NCBI RefSeq assembly: GCF_030704305.1
Contig: NZ_CP131935.1
Location: 620,001 to 684,000, forward strand
Direction of reading: 5' to 3'
Source: Massilia sp. R2A-15
GTDB taxonomy: Bacteria; Pseudomonadota; Gammaproteobacteria; Burkholderiales; Burkholderiaceae_D
Length of the DNA stretch: 64,000 nucleotides
The notes under the pieces: model-generated
Database searches by the model: none
Told to the model about the DNA's origin: nothing
Seen by the model: the letters and a program-made list of their open reading frames with translations, nothing else
Shown: positions 1 to 9,914 of the stretch, in pieces
Layout: the number at the start of each line of letters is the position of its first letter
Position numbering within the stretch: the stretch's first letter is position 1
Made by a program: the position numbers and the translations under genes

Positions 1-105
1 TCGAGCAATCGCGGATCTGGAATTAGGGGGATTTGATATAGGTCTAAGTTACGCAAAGTCGCGAACAAACGAACCTAGCAGAATGCACTGGTTGTTTACC
101 TCGTA

Positions 106-143
106 AAAAATCCCGCCGCGGCGGCTGCCGGAGCGGGATTTTT
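106..143 (-). terminator. Rho-independent terminator of glnS
   Basis: An 11-bp perfect stem (AAAAATCCCGC at 106-116 pairing with GCGGGATTTTT at 133-143) lies just past the glnS stop codon. Read on the minus strand it ends in a T run. The first 105 bases of the window show no supportable feature. Confidence 0.85.
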
Positions 144-160
144 CGTTAGGAGCTGCCTGC

Positions 161-1912
<1,752 letters not shown>

Positions 1913-2036
1913 TAAAAAGGCTTAAAAATGATGGGGTTGCGGCATTTTACCGTATGGAAGGGGGAACTTGGGCGGGCAGGCGCGTTCTATAGGATAATCT
2001 CGCTTTAATGGTTTTGGCTGTTGCCAAGGATCCCAC

Positions 2037-2327
2037 GTGGAAAATTTATATGCCGTCCTCGGCGTGGCGCCGAACGCTACCGACGAGGAGATCAAAAAGG
2101 TCTACCGGTCGCTGGCGATGCGCTACCACCCGGACCGCAACGACGCCCCGGCGGCCGAGGTGCGCTTCAAGAGCGTGACCAAGGCTTACGAAATCCTGTC
2201 CGATCCCGCCAAGCGCGCGGAATACGACCAGAGCGTGAATCATCGCATCATCCTCGACGCCGAGGCCGAAGCGTTCGAACTGTGGCGCTCGCTGTTCAGC
2301 CTGAACGGCGTGTCGCTGCCCGCCTGA
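2037..2327 (+). CDS. Stand-alone J-domain protein (DnaJ-like)
   Basis: A 96-aa protein that is little more than a J domain. Residues 1-65 carry the four-helix pattern with the HPD tripeptide (YHPDRN) needed to stimulate the ATPase of an Hsp70. There is no Gly/Phe region, zinc finger or client-binding domain, so it is not DnaJ itself but a small co-chaperone. The start is GTG at 2037, preceded by AAGGA at good spacing. It heads a run of four same-strand genes; the next begins 29 bp downstream, so a shared transcript and a role for DnaK in the work of the unknown partners are plausible. A GATAAT -10-like hexamer at 1993-1998 is a weak promoter candidate. Confidence 0.9.
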   Translation: MENLYAVLGVAPNATDEEIKKVYRSLAMRYHPDRNDAPAAEVRFKSVTKAYEILSDPAKRAEYDQSVNHRIILDAEAEAFELWRSLFSLNGVSLPA

Positions 2328-2356
2328 GTCACACAATAGTAACGAAAAGAATCCCC

Positions 2357-2851
2357 ATGAGAAAAGTACATCCCGAATTTGCCTACCAGTCCCGTGAACT
2401 CGAGGGCCAGATCGACGGCATCCTGGGCGACCCGCCCGACCGCAAGAACTACAAGATGATGCAGGACGCGCTGGCCGGCGAGTACGCCAGCGGCGGCGGC
2501 ATCGAAGACGTCAACATGATGAGCTTCGCGCTGGTTGACCACATCAAGTTTTCCGATCCAAAAGGCCTGCTGCGCGAGGCGACCGAATACGAAGGCGGCG
2601 ACCCCGCCCAAGTGTTCGCGATGGCGTCCTGCGACGGCGAGGCCGGCAAGATGTACGCGGCCATGACCGAGAACCATCCCGAACTGGCGCGCCAGGCCAT
2701 CATCACGGCGTTCCTGTTCAAGCACCCGCGCAAGTGGGACGACGACGACCAGTCGCTCGAGCAGATCACCCGCAACGACGACGGCGACGACGTGCATGAC
2801 GAGGACGACGTCACCGACGACTTCGCACAGATGTTCGACCAGGAGGATTGA
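2357..2851 (+). CDS. Unknown acidic protein in J-domain cluster
   Basis: 164 aa from the ATG at 2357; longer readings of this frame run through the J-domain gene and are unlikely. I do not recognise the family. The protein is strongly acidic, and the last 40 residues are dominated by Asp and Glu (runs such as WDDDDQ and DEDDVTDDF). There is no signal peptide, membrane segment or catalytic motif. It lies between the J-domain gene and two further unknown genes, and its stop is 2 bp before the next ATG, which indicates translational coupling. Confidence 0.75.
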   Translation: MRKVHPEFAYQSRELEGQIDGILGDPPDRKNYKMMQDALAGEYASGGGIEDVNMMSFALVDHIKFSDPKGLLREATEYEGGDPAQVFAMASCDGEAGKMYAAMTENHPELARQAIITAFLFKHPRKWDDDDQSLEQITRNDDGDDVHDEDDVTDDFAQMFDQED

Positions 2852-2853
2852 TC

Positions 2854-3627
2854 ATGAGTTCCAATCTGCCCGCATTGTCGAAGCAGGTCAGCGAGCTGGT
2901 GCTGGCCGGCTCGCTGAGCCACGCCGAGCAGGCGTTTTCCGAAGCGGTCGAGGCGCATGGCGACCTGGCCGTGGTCGAGGTACTGGGCACGCTGGCGCCG
3001 CAGGTGACCGCGCTGCACCTGTCCGGCTTCGACGGCGGCAAGACCTCGCTGGCGACGCTGCTGGTGCCGCCCAAGGCCTGGGCCGACAGCCTGGCCTTCA
3101 TCGCCGCCACCTGGTCCGACGACCAGATCGAGGATGACCCGGAGCGCGTGGCCGAGACCCTGTTCTCGCACGTGCACGGCGTGGTGTTCTCGACCGACGA
3201 CGAAGAGCGCCGCCGCGAACTGCTCGAGCAGGCCTCCGCCAGCGACCACGGCGCGACCGTGTTCGCGATTCTGTTCTCGATGGCGCCGAAGGAAATCCTG
3301 GAAGTGGCCGGCGAGATCATCTCGAAGGGCAGCTACATCACCGGCCTGACCTCGGGCGACAGCGACATCGTGCCGCTGGCGATCGAACTGGCCAAGGCCA
3401 GCGAAGACGGCTGGGACCGCGCGCTGTTCGAGCTGTTCCCCGACTTCCGCCACAGCGCCGACCTGGCCGACGCCGAGTTCTCGGACGATCCGGACGAGGA
3501 GCCGAAATTCCTGCAGCGTTCGACCAAGGAACTGCTGTACCGCTTGCGCAAGCAAGTGCCGTCGACGCGCAGCATCGTGCGCAAGGCCGGCGCGCGCAAG
3601 AGCATCGGCACGGACATCTTCTCGTGA
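2854..3627 (+). CDS. Unknown cytoplasmic protein in J-domain cluster
   Basis: 257 aa from the ATG at 2854; AGGAGG lies just upstream at 2841-2846. The sequence is helix-rich and soluble, with no recognised domain. It ends in a basic tail (RKAGARKS) that contrasts with the acidic tail of the preceding protein. The stop overlaps the next start (TGATG at 3625-3629), so this gene and its follower are very likely translated together. The function is unknown; a role as a client or partner of the upstream J-domain protein is inferred from position only. Confidence 0.75.
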   Translation: MSSNLPALSKQVSELVLAGSLSHAEQAFSEAVEAHGDLAVVEVLGTLAPQVTALHLSGFDGGKTSLATLLVPPKAWADSLAFIAATWSDDQIEDDPERVAETLFSHVHGVVFSTDDEERRRELLEQASASDHGATVFAILFSMAPKEILEVAGEIISKGSYITGLTSGDSDIVPLAIELAKASEDGWDRALFELFPDFRHSADLADAEFSDDPDEEPKFLQRSTKELLYRLRKQVPSTRSIVRKAGARKSIGTDIFS

Positions 3628-4517
3628 TGGCCGAAGCGAGCACGATGCAGATTGCGATTGTCGAAGAAAAGCTGCCGCGGCTGGTGCGGGCGATCCGCGC
3701 GCTGTCCGCGCGGCCGGCCGGCGACGAAGCCGTGATGCTGGCCGACGAACTGGCCGGCATCACCGCGATGGTCGCCGAGAAGTTTACCAACGACCGCACC
3801 GCCGAAGGCATCCAGCGCGCGTTCTTCCTGACCGTCGGCGGCGTGTCGCTCGGGATCGACCATGCGATCGAAGAGACTGACGACGAGACGGCGCTCGAAT
3901 ACCTGATCGGGGAGGGCGCCGAGGCGGCCTTCCAGGTGGGTTTTCGCATGATCAAGGAACTGTCGGCGCTGCCCGAGGATGCGCTGGTTGGCGAGTACGA
4001 CCAGGACCCGGTGTACATGCAGCGGCGCCTGAAGGAACTGTTCGTCGATATCTGCAGCGCGGATCCGAGCCAGAACTGGTCGGGGCCCGAGCGCTACGCA
4101 CTGCAGCTCAAGCAGCGCAAGGCGGTGCAGGCGATCGTGCGCGCGGCCGGCTGGCTGCGGCGGCATCACTACAAAGGTCCGATCAACGATCCGGACCTGA
4201 ATGCGGAAGGCGTGATTGCGCTGGCGATCATCTTCGCGATCGAAGGCGGCGGGCGGATTGTCGCGCGCACCGGGCAGAAGGAGTTCGAGCGGCTGGTGGG
4301 ATCGGTGCGCAAGAACAAGCCGGACTACGACGCGGGGTGGGCCGAGCTGATGGCCAAGATCCCGGCGCAGCACCAGGCCGTGATGGCCGAGCGGATCGCG
4401 TCGTACCGCGAGCACTGCACGGTGATCCAGAAGATTCGGACGAGGGCGGCGATGAAGACGCTGTTTGCGGAGCTGGAGAACTACGCCGGCTCCGAGCTCG
4501 ACGCGGATTACGATTAG
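3627..4517 (+). CDS. Unknown protein, last gene of J-domain cluster
   Basis: 296 aa from the ATG at 3627, whose A is the last base of the preceding TGA stop; a second ATG a few codons on is also possible. It is mostly alpha-helical and soluble, with no signal peptide or membrane segment. I do not recognise a domain. It closes the four-gene run. Two copies of the GGGGTC palindrome follow within 90 bp and separate it from the convergent LysR gene. Confidence 0.75.
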   Translation: MAEASTMQIAIVEEKLPRLVRAIRALSARPAGDEAVMLADELAGITAMVAEKFTNDRTAEGIQRAFFLTVGGVSLGIDHAIEETDDETALEYLIGEGAEAAFQVGFRMIKELSALPEDALVGEYDQDPVYMQRRLKELFVDICSADPSQNWSGPERYALQLKQRKAVQAIVRAAGWLRRHHYKGPINDPDLNAEGVIALAIIFAIEGGGRIVARTGQKEFERLVGSVRKNKPDYDAGWAELMAKIPAQHQAVMAERIASYREHCTVIQKIRTRAAMKTLFAELENYAGSELDADYD

Positions 4518-4525
4518 AGCAAAAT

Positions 4526-4607
4526 GGGGTCAGGTCGCGCAGGACCTGACCCCGCCTTTGTCGGCGACGCGTGCAGCATCGGGGACTGGTCCTGCGGACC
4601 TGTCCCC
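4526..4607. repeat. Two type-1 GGGGTC palindromes
   Basis: Two REP-like palindromes, at 4526-4553 and 4581-4607, begin with GGGG and end with CCCC around a GGTC...GACC core. They lie between convergent genes (the unknown gene ending at 4517 and the LysR gene ending at 4612), where they could act as a bidirectional transcription barrier. Confidence 0.8.
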
Positions 4608-4611
4608 ATCT

Positions 4612-5496
4612 TCATAGATTCGTCACCAGCGCCACAAACGCATCCACCAGCGGCGCATGCTCCCCGCCCCGCTGCGCCAGGAACAGCATGGTCGTCGCCC
4701 CCTTATCGACAATCGGCCGATAACACACCCCATCCATCTTGATCCTATCGAACGACGCCGGAAGTAGCGTCACACCACTGCCCGCCGCCACCAGCCCGAT
4801 GATCGTGGACGCCTCGCCCGCCGTCTGCCCAACCCGCGGCACGAACCCGGCCTCGCGGCACAGCCTGAAAATCTGCGGATAAATCCCTGTACCGGCGCCC
4901 GGCGGATACATCACGAACGCCTCGTGCTCAAGCTCGCGGATCGCAATCTGCTTTTTCGCCGCCAGCGGATGCGCGGCAGGCAGCACCGCCACCAGCGGAT
5001 CTTCGCGCAGGCTGGTGAGCTTGATGGACGCCGGCACCGCCACCTCCGGCGGCCGGATGAAGCCCAGGTCCAGCGTGCGCTGCCCGATCGCCTCCAACTG
5101 CCGCAAGGTCGCCATCTCGTGCAAGGTCAAGGTCACATGCGGGAACTCCTGCCGGTAGCGATTGATCACATCGGCAAACAGCGGCGTCAGCGGCGTGGAA
5201 TAGGTGAAGCCGATGCGCAGCTCGCCCGCTTCGCCGCGCTCGGCCCGCCGCGCCGTCTCGGCCGCCTGCTCGGCCAGCGTCAGGATCTTGCGCGCGTCGG
5301 CCAGGAACAGCTTGCCCGCCTCGGTCAGCCGCACCGAGCGCTTGGTGCGCTCGAGCAGGCGCGCGCCGACGTCGGCCTCCAGCACCTGGATCGCATGGCT
5401 CAGCGGCGGCTGGCCGATGTGTAGCCGCTCGGCCGCGCGCGTGAAATGCAGCTCCTCGGCGACGGCGATGAAGTAGCGCAGATGTCTTAACTCCAT
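4612..5496 (-). CDS. LysR-family transcriptional regulator
   Basis: 294 aa. Residues 1-60 form the winged helix-turn-helix (MELRHLRYFIAVAEELHFTR is the classic LysR opening). Residues 90-294 form the periplasmic-binding-protein-like effector domain. It probably controls the divergent MFS transporter, from which it is separated by a 99-bp region with an interrupted palindrome. LysR proteins usually bind such sites as tetramers, repress themselves and activate the neighbour when an inducer binds. The inducer cannot be read from the sequence. Confidence 0.93.
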   Translation of the reverse strand: MELRHLRYFIAVAEELHFTRAAERLHIGQPPLSHAIQVLEADVGARLLERTKRSVRLTEAGKLFLADARKILTLAEQAAETARRAERGEAGELRIGFTYSTPLTPLFADVINRYRQEFPHVTLTLHEMATLRQLEAIGQRTLDLGFIRPPEVAVPASIKLTSLREDPLVAVLPAAHPLAAKKQIAIRELEHEAFVMYPPGAGTGIYPQIFRLCREAGFVPRVGQTAGEASTIIGLVAAGSGVTLLPASFDRIKMDGVCYRPIVDKGATTMLFLAQRGGEHAPLVDAFVALVTNL

Positions 5497-5508
5497 GATA
5501 TTAATCGT

Positions 5509-5533
5509 TTTAAAGTATTAGAAACGCTTTAAA
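5509..5533. promoter_or_regulatory. Candidate LysR operator
   Basis: A TTTAAAG (5509-5515) / CTTTAAA (5527-5533) inverted repeat separated by 11 bp lies in the AT-rich gap between the divergent LysR and MFS genes. The spacing fits the T-N11-A form of LysR boxes. TTGGAC at 5540 followed after 18 bp by TAAGAT is a possible promoter for the transporter. Confidence 0.45.
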
Positions 5534-5595
5534 TATATATTGGACAGTATTAATCCGCAATCCTAAGATGGAGCTATCCCTCCTCGAAAGTAATC

Positions 5596-6801
5596 ATGTC
5601 CATCCAAGCCGGCAGCCCCGCCTTCAAGCGCATCAACCGCGCCATGGTGTTCGGCGGCTTCTCCACCTTCGCGCTGCTGTACTGCGTGCAGCCGCTGATG
5701 CCGCAACTGGCGCACCAGTTCACGCTGACGCCGGCGCAGAGCAGCCTGGCGCTGTCGGTGTCGACCTTTGCGCTGGCGCTGTCGCTGCTGTTTTCCAGCG
5801 TGATCTCCGACCGCATCGGCCGCAAACCGATGATGGTGGCAGCGATGATGGGCGGCGCCATCTTCACCGTCGCATCGGCCTTCGCGCAGGACTACGCCCA
5901 ACTGCTGGTGCTGCGCGCCTTGCTCGGCGTCTCGCTCGGAGGCATGCCGGCCATTGCAATGGCCTACCTCGGCGAAGAAATCGAACCGGCGTCGCTGGGC
6001 CTGTCGATGGGCCTCTACATCGGCGGCAGCGCGTTCGGCGGCATGCTCGGGCGAGTCGTCACGTCAGTGCTGAGCGACTTCTATTCGTGGCGCGTGGCGC
6101 TCGCGGCGATGGGCGCGGCCGGCCTGTACGCGGCCTGGGAATTCCGCCGCAGCCTGCCGGCGTCGCAGAACTTCAAACAGGGCCAGGTCGGCGTCGCGGC
6201 CTTGGTGGCCGGCGTGCGCCAGCACCTGTCCGATCCCGGCCTTCCATGGCTATTCGCGCTGGCCTTCCTGCTGATGGGCTGCATGGTCAGCCTGTACAAC
6301 TACATCGGCTACCGCCTGCTGGGGCCAGCGTATGGGCTGTCGCAGAGCGCGGTCGGCCTGCTGTCGGCGCTCTACCTGCTCGGCATTTTCAGCTCCGTGT
6401 GGGCAGGGCGCCTGGCCGACCGGCTGGGCCGCCGCAATGTGCTGTGGCTGGTGATGGCCGTGATGCTGGGCGGCCTGCTGCTGACGCTCGCCAGCTCGCT
6501 GGTCGTCATCGTGCTTGGCATGGGCCTGTTCACCTTCGGCTTCTTCGCCTCGCACTCGGTGGCAAGCAGCTGGGTTGGCCGGCGCGCGCAGGAACCGAAG
6601 GCGCTGGCGTCGGCGATCTACCTGTTCTTCTACTATATGGGATCGAGCGTCCTGGGATCGTTCTGCGGCACGGTGTGGAGCGCCGCCGGCTGGCCCGGCG
6701 TGGTCGCGCTGCTTGGCGGTACCCTGTGCGTTGGCTTTGTAATCGGCGTGAAGCTGCGCGGCTTGGCGCCATTGCCGGCGCCGACGCTGGCAGCAGTGTA
6801 A
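5596..6801 (+). CDS. MFS transporter (YnfM-like exporter)
   Basis: 401 aa with about twelve hydrophobic helices. The loop after helix 2 carries the MFS signature SDRIGRKPMM, and a related motif (ADRLGRRN) sits in the second half, as expected for a 6+6 helix major facilitator. The overall pattern (YCVQPLMPQLAHQF near the N-terminus) resembles the YnfM/arabinose-efflux-like drug-proton antiporters. It is inner-membrane and probably a proton-coupled exporter. It is divergent from the LysR gene, its likely regulator. The substrate is not predictable. Confidence 0.9.
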   Translation: MSIQAGSPAFKRINRAMVFGGFSTFALLYCVQPLMPQLAHQFTLTPAQSSLALSVSTFALALSLLFSSVISDRIGRKPMMVAAMMGGAIFTVASAFAQDYAQLLVLRALLGVSLGGMPAIAMAYLGEEIEPASLGLSMGLYIGGSAFGGMLGRVVTSVLSDFYSWRVALAAMGAAGLYAAWEFRRSLPASQNFKQGQVGVAALVAGVRQHLSDPGLPWLFALAFLLMGCMVSLYNYIGYRLLGPAYGLSQSAVGLLSALYLLGIFSSVWAGRLADRLGRRNVLWLVMAVMLGGLLLTLASSLVVIVLGMGLFTFGFFASHSVASSWVGRRAQEPKALASAIYLFFYYMGSSVLGSFCGTVWSAAGWPGVVALLGGTLCVGFVIGVKLRGLAPLPAPTLAAV

Positions 6802-6829
6802 GGATCTTCCCTGCGGCCCCGACAAAGCC

Positions 6830-6857
6830 GGGGTCAGGTCCCACGCGACCTGACCCC
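6830..6857. repeat. Type-1 GGGGTC palindrome
   Basis: GGGGTCAGGTC and GACCTGACCCC arms around a short centre, between the MFS gene and the DUF1223 gene. It ends 15 bp before the DUF1223 start codon, so it could influence that gene's leader. Confidence 0.8.
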
Positions 6858-6872
6858 ATTTTCGGAGGCGCC

Positions 6873-7631
6873 ATGAAATTCATCCTGTTCTGCCTGGCCT
6901 TGACTGCGTGTGCGGCAAACGCCCAAACCTGCACCGCCCGCAGTCCCGCGCACACCGTCGCGCTGGTCGAGCTCTACACCTCCGAAGGCTGCAGCAGCTG
7001 TCCGCCGGCCGACCGCTACATCAGCGATTTGCGCGGCGCTGGCGTGACTGCCGCGCAGGCCGTCCCGCTATCCCTGCACGTCGACTACTGGAACGCCATC
7101 GGCTGGAAAGACCCATTCTCCAGCGCAGTCTTCACCGAACGCCAGCGCGCGTTATCGGACCTGGCCCACACCCGCACCATCTACACGCCCGAATTCTTTG
7201 TCGGCGGTCGCGAGCTGCGCAACTGGAGCGGCGGCCTGCGCGATGAGGTGAAGCGCATCAACGCCAGGCCCGCGCAGGCCGCGATCGCCATCACGCTCGG
7301 CCGCGCCACAACGGCCGGGCTGCCTGTCGAGGTGACGGCGAACGGTCCCAACGGCGCGCTGCTGCACGTGGCCTTGGTCCATAATAAAGTGGCGAGCAGG
7401 GTCACTGCCGGCGAAAACGGCGGCCGCACTTTGCACCACGATTATGTGGTGCGCCAGTGGTTGGCGCCGATGCCGATCGGGCGCGACGGCCGCGTGCAAG
7501 TGAAGCGCGCGTTGCCGCTGCCGGGCGGGGCGCCGGTGGCCGACCTGGCCGTCACGGCATTCGTCCAGGCCGCCCAGGGCGAAGTGCTGCAGGCATTTTC
7601 GCTGCCGGTGTGTGACAGGCCGGCTGAATGA
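6873..7631 (+). CDS. DUF1223 thioredoxin-like exported protein
   Basis: 252 aa from the ATG at 6873, preceded by GGAGG at 6864-6868. Residues 1-18 look like a signal peptide (MKFILFCLALTACAANAQ). The CSSCPPAD motif at residues 40-47 is the CxxC active site typical of DUF1223, a family with a thioredoxin-like fold, and the following HVDYWN segment is also characteristic of it. It probably acts in the periplasm in an unknown redox role. This frame stays open upstream through the MFS gene, but that is a high-GC artefact. Confidence 0.88.
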   Translation: MKFILFCLALTACAANAQTCTARSPAHTVALVELYTSEGCSSCPPADRYISDLRGAGVTAAQAVPLSLHVDYWNAIGWKDPFSSAVFTERQRALSDLAHTRTIYTPEFFVGGRELRNWSGGLRDEVKRINARPAQAAIAITLGRATTAGLPVEVTANGPNGALLHVALVHNKVASRVTAGENGGRTLHHDYVVRQWLAPMPIGRDGRVQVKRALPLPGGAPVADLAVTAFVQAAQGEVLQAFSLPVCDRPAE

Positions 7632-7693
7632 AAATGCAACTTAACATCGAAGGGCGGGTCTAACCAATCCAAACCTTGATGGGGAGTAGCATC

Positions 7694-8020
7694 ATGTTGC
7701 AAGCAAACGAAATCCAGCAGACGTTCAGCCACATCCAGCAAACCATCGGCCAGGCCGAGCAAGCCTGCAATGCCTCCGCCGATACGCCACAGGACCTGAA
7801 GGCCTGCATCTCCAAGATGGCACGCGACGCCAAGACGGCAGGCGACGTCATCAAATCGAACGACGAGTCACGCATCATCAAATGCGTCGACGACCTTGAA
7901 GACATGGGCGACGAAGCACGCCGCCTGAGCCGCAGCGATTCGCACATTTCGCCGCAGGTGGAATCGGCTGTCACCAAAGTGCATGCCGAACTGTCGGCGC
8001 TGAAGCACAAGCTGCACTAA
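7694..8020 (+). CDS. Small helical protein, unknown
   Basis: 108 aa. The ATG at 7694 is favoured because GGGGAG lies about 7 bp upstream; earlier TTG and ATG codons are possible but lack this spacing. The protein is helical and polar, with Cys residues near positions 24, 37 and 60, and has no signal peptide. I do not recognise a family. Confidence 0.7.
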   Translation: MLQANEIQQTFSHIQQTIGQAEQACNASADTPQDLKACISKMARDAKTAGDVIKSNDESRIIKCVDDLEDMGDEARRLSRSDSHISPQVESAVTKVHAELSALKHKLH

Positions 8021-8224
8021 CATCGATGCCATAAGGAATAATAGGGGGTGCCGCTGTCTCGGCCATCTGGACTGAGCGGCGGCACGGTGTTATAGAATTT
8101 TGCGTGTGAACACCACTTCAAAACACTGAGAACTCAACCGACGCGCCATCAGCCCGGTAATTCCGTCCCCTCCCACATCACCGCGCTCGGCCGCTTGGCA
8201 TCTATATTTGTGAAGGTCGCTTTT
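8021..8224. other. Intergenic stretch at left edge of island
   Basis: No gene is seen. An imperfect hairpin (TGCCGCT at 8049 with AGCGGCGGCA at 8075-8084) lies here without a T run. The base composition starts to fall in this stretch, marking the transition to the accessory island. Confidence 0.4.
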
Positions 8225-8569
8225 TCATTGCCCTGCATCGCCTTTGATCACCCCAGCTTCTAGCTTGTTGCGAATACTCTGTAACGCAGCATCCAAACCT
8301 CGTGTCAAGACAACTGTCGGTGCAGGAAAGAGCATCTCTAACCCGACACTTCGCCGGAAACCTTGCACGATTCTAAGTAGCACCAAAACCGAATCACACT
8401 GCCCCAATTCAAATCGCTTATATGTGCGCAGTGGGATCGCGCAGGTCTTGGCGAAATCGCTCTGGGTGAGTCCCAGGCGCCGACGCTCTAGCCTGGCCCG
8501 ATCTGCCAAAAGCGTTCGCAGTTGTACCGCGTCTAAGTGGTCAGCGTTTTCAAATTTAGGTAGTGGCAT
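8225..8569 (-). CDS. XRE-family HTH regulator (HipB/antitoxin-like)
   Basis: 114 aa from the ATG at 8569. Residues 20-75 form a helix-turn-helix of the XRE type (LGLTQSDFAKTCAIPLRTYK followed by a Glu-Leu-Gly turn), and the LEMLFPAP ending of the domain resembles HipB-like antitoxins. A longer reading to 8632 would translate through the perfect palindrome at 8577-8592, which looks like an operator, so the shorter start is preferred. It is divergent from the unknown gene at 8716. No HipA kinase is nearby; the closest candidate partner is the ImmA-like metallopeptidase encoded from 9915. Confidence 0.85.
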   Translation of the reverse strand: MPLPKFENADHLDAVQLRTLLADRARLERRRLGLTQSDFAKTCAIPLRTYKRFELGQCDSVLVLLRIVQGFRRSVGLEMLFPAPTVVLTRGLDAALQSIRNKLEAGVIKGDAGQ

Positions 8570-8576
8570 CTGAAAA

Positions 8577-8592
8577 GTGCCAAAGTTGGCAC
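8577..8592. promoter_or_regulatory. Perfect palindrome, candidate XRE operator
   Basis: GTGCCAA-AG-TTGGCAC is a perfect 7-bp inverted repeat ending 8 bp upstream of the XRE start codon. Position and symmetry suit an autoregulatory operator for an HTH dimer that could also affect the divergent gene at 8716. Confidence 0.55.
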
Positions 8593-8715
8593 CAAGTGAT
8601 TTAATAAGATGTGAATAACTCCAGTTTACCATTGATTGGGCGTAATATTCCCTTAGCCATGCAGCCCGAACGGGCTCGGATTGCGAGCGTTGTGCGACGA
8701 ACCAAGGAGAGTGTA

Positions 8716-9669
8716 ATGTTGATAAAAACCAGGATTCGCAAACTGACCGGGCATTTACAAGATTTTAAGGTCGGGGATCAAATTTACATCATCCTTCCGG
8801 ATTCGAACCGGCATTTGGAAAAACTGGGAGAATTAGGATACACAATCCCACTTCAGGCCGGGGAATATCTATTGCCTTCAGGAAAATTCGGACGTGCTTC
8901 TCGTCGAAATGCGAATGGCTTTGAAATCATACACCGAGACAGACCGAAGGAAGTTCGCTATCAGCAAATACAGTGGACTTGGAAAGAACGTCATGGCGTT
9001 GATACGGTGGAGAAAACGGGGATCAAAGAGCGACCGTACTACAGATACCCGCGTACTCAGACTCCACCCTACAGCCTTGAGCTTCGGATCGAAAAAAACA
9101 AAAGCGGCGATTTCATTATTGCTGCGGGCCCCATCAAGCTCGCGGATATGGAAGCACAACTCGATCTAACCAACGCAATTCATATGTTCGTGGAGATTTT
9201 CGGAGAGTGTTATCTTTCCGTGAAGCCAATTGGGGAGGCGGCGCCAGTTGTTCGGCGGCAACTAAACTGGGAGATATTGCCGCGAGGAGCTTGGCCCCGC
9301 GAGAAGATCGTCGAGGCGATGGAACGCGTCATTAACCAGGCGACAGCTTCAAATCAGATAGTTCTTCGTTCGAGATTCAATGAAATCGCGGCGCATCGAC
9401 CAAATTTCACAGCCACAGGACGCAACGGTTTTTCGAAGTACGTAGTGCACGGCTGGGAGAAGGCCAACTTATACTTGTTGGAAAGTACAGAGGTGAACAA
9501 TGCGACATACGTGCTGAAGGACAATTGGGAAGCCGTTTCAGCAATGACCAAAGCGAACATTCTTCATACTAACGCCCACCACGCACGCATGGTTCATCGA
9601 GAAAGTTGGTTTCGCGATCTCCAAAACTTGATGCATTCACACGAAATACCCCGTGAGGCAGATGAGTGA
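8716..9669 (+). CDS. Unknown 317-aa protein in accessory island
   Basis: The ATG at 8716 is chosen because AAGGAG lies 6 bp upstream; an in-frame ATG at 8611 would run over the regulatory region. I do not recognise the protein. It appears soluble, with a basic first half containing several Tyr/Pro stretches (ERPYYRYPRTQTPPYS) and a mixed alpha/beta second half. It is visibly lower in GC than the flanking chromosome and uses AT-ending codons. It stands between the XRE repressor and the cyclodeaminase-like/metallopeptidase fusion, so it may be the output or partner protein of that module. No catalytic motif is evident. Confidence 0.75.
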   Translation: MLIKTRIRKLTGHLQDFKVGDQIYIILPDSNRHLEKLGELGYTIPLQAGEYLLPSGKFGRASRRNANGFEIIHRDRPKEVRYQQIQWTWKERHGVDTVEKTGIKERPYYRYPRTQTPPYSLELRIEKNKSGDFIIAAGPIKLADMEAQLDLTNAIHMFVEIFGECYLSVKPIGEAAPVVRRQLNWEILPRGAWPREKIVEAMERVINQATASNQIVLRSRFNEIAAHRPNFTATGRNGFSKYVVHGWEKANLYLLESTEVNNATYVLKDNWEAVSAMTKANILHTNAHHARMVHRESWFRDLQNLMHSHEIPREADE

Positions 9670-9914
9670 CGCGCGTTGGCGATGGATGCAGACACGACGT
9701 GGTTAATTCGGCAGGACGTATACGCTGCGACTACGTGTGTTCGAGGGACACTGCAGTTTCTACTTATTAGTCTCGCTCCGAAAATACACTTTCGTGACGA
9801 CAAGTTACCTAACCGCTTCGCCTTGAACATCCCGCCGAGGTTAGCCTGCTTAGGCGCTTCTGAACAATTTCGTTGTGTTGCGTGGCACTGGCTCCAAAAA
9901 TAGAGTGATCAATA

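Noticed and set aside
5568..7631. Apparent 687-aa fusion of an MFS-region frame to DUF1223
   Set aside because: The first 435 codons are the wrong frame of the MFS gene; only the part from 6873 has a signal peptide, ribosome site and domain.
8225..8569. HipBA toxin-antitoxin pair
   Set aside because: The HTH protein resembles HipB, but no HipA-like kinase is encoded on either side; the adjacent protein shows no kinase motifs.
9676..9903. 75-aa open frame in the gap before the peptidase fusion
   Set aside because: No ribosome site, no recognisable feature, unstable composition; the gap is more likely regulatory or empty.
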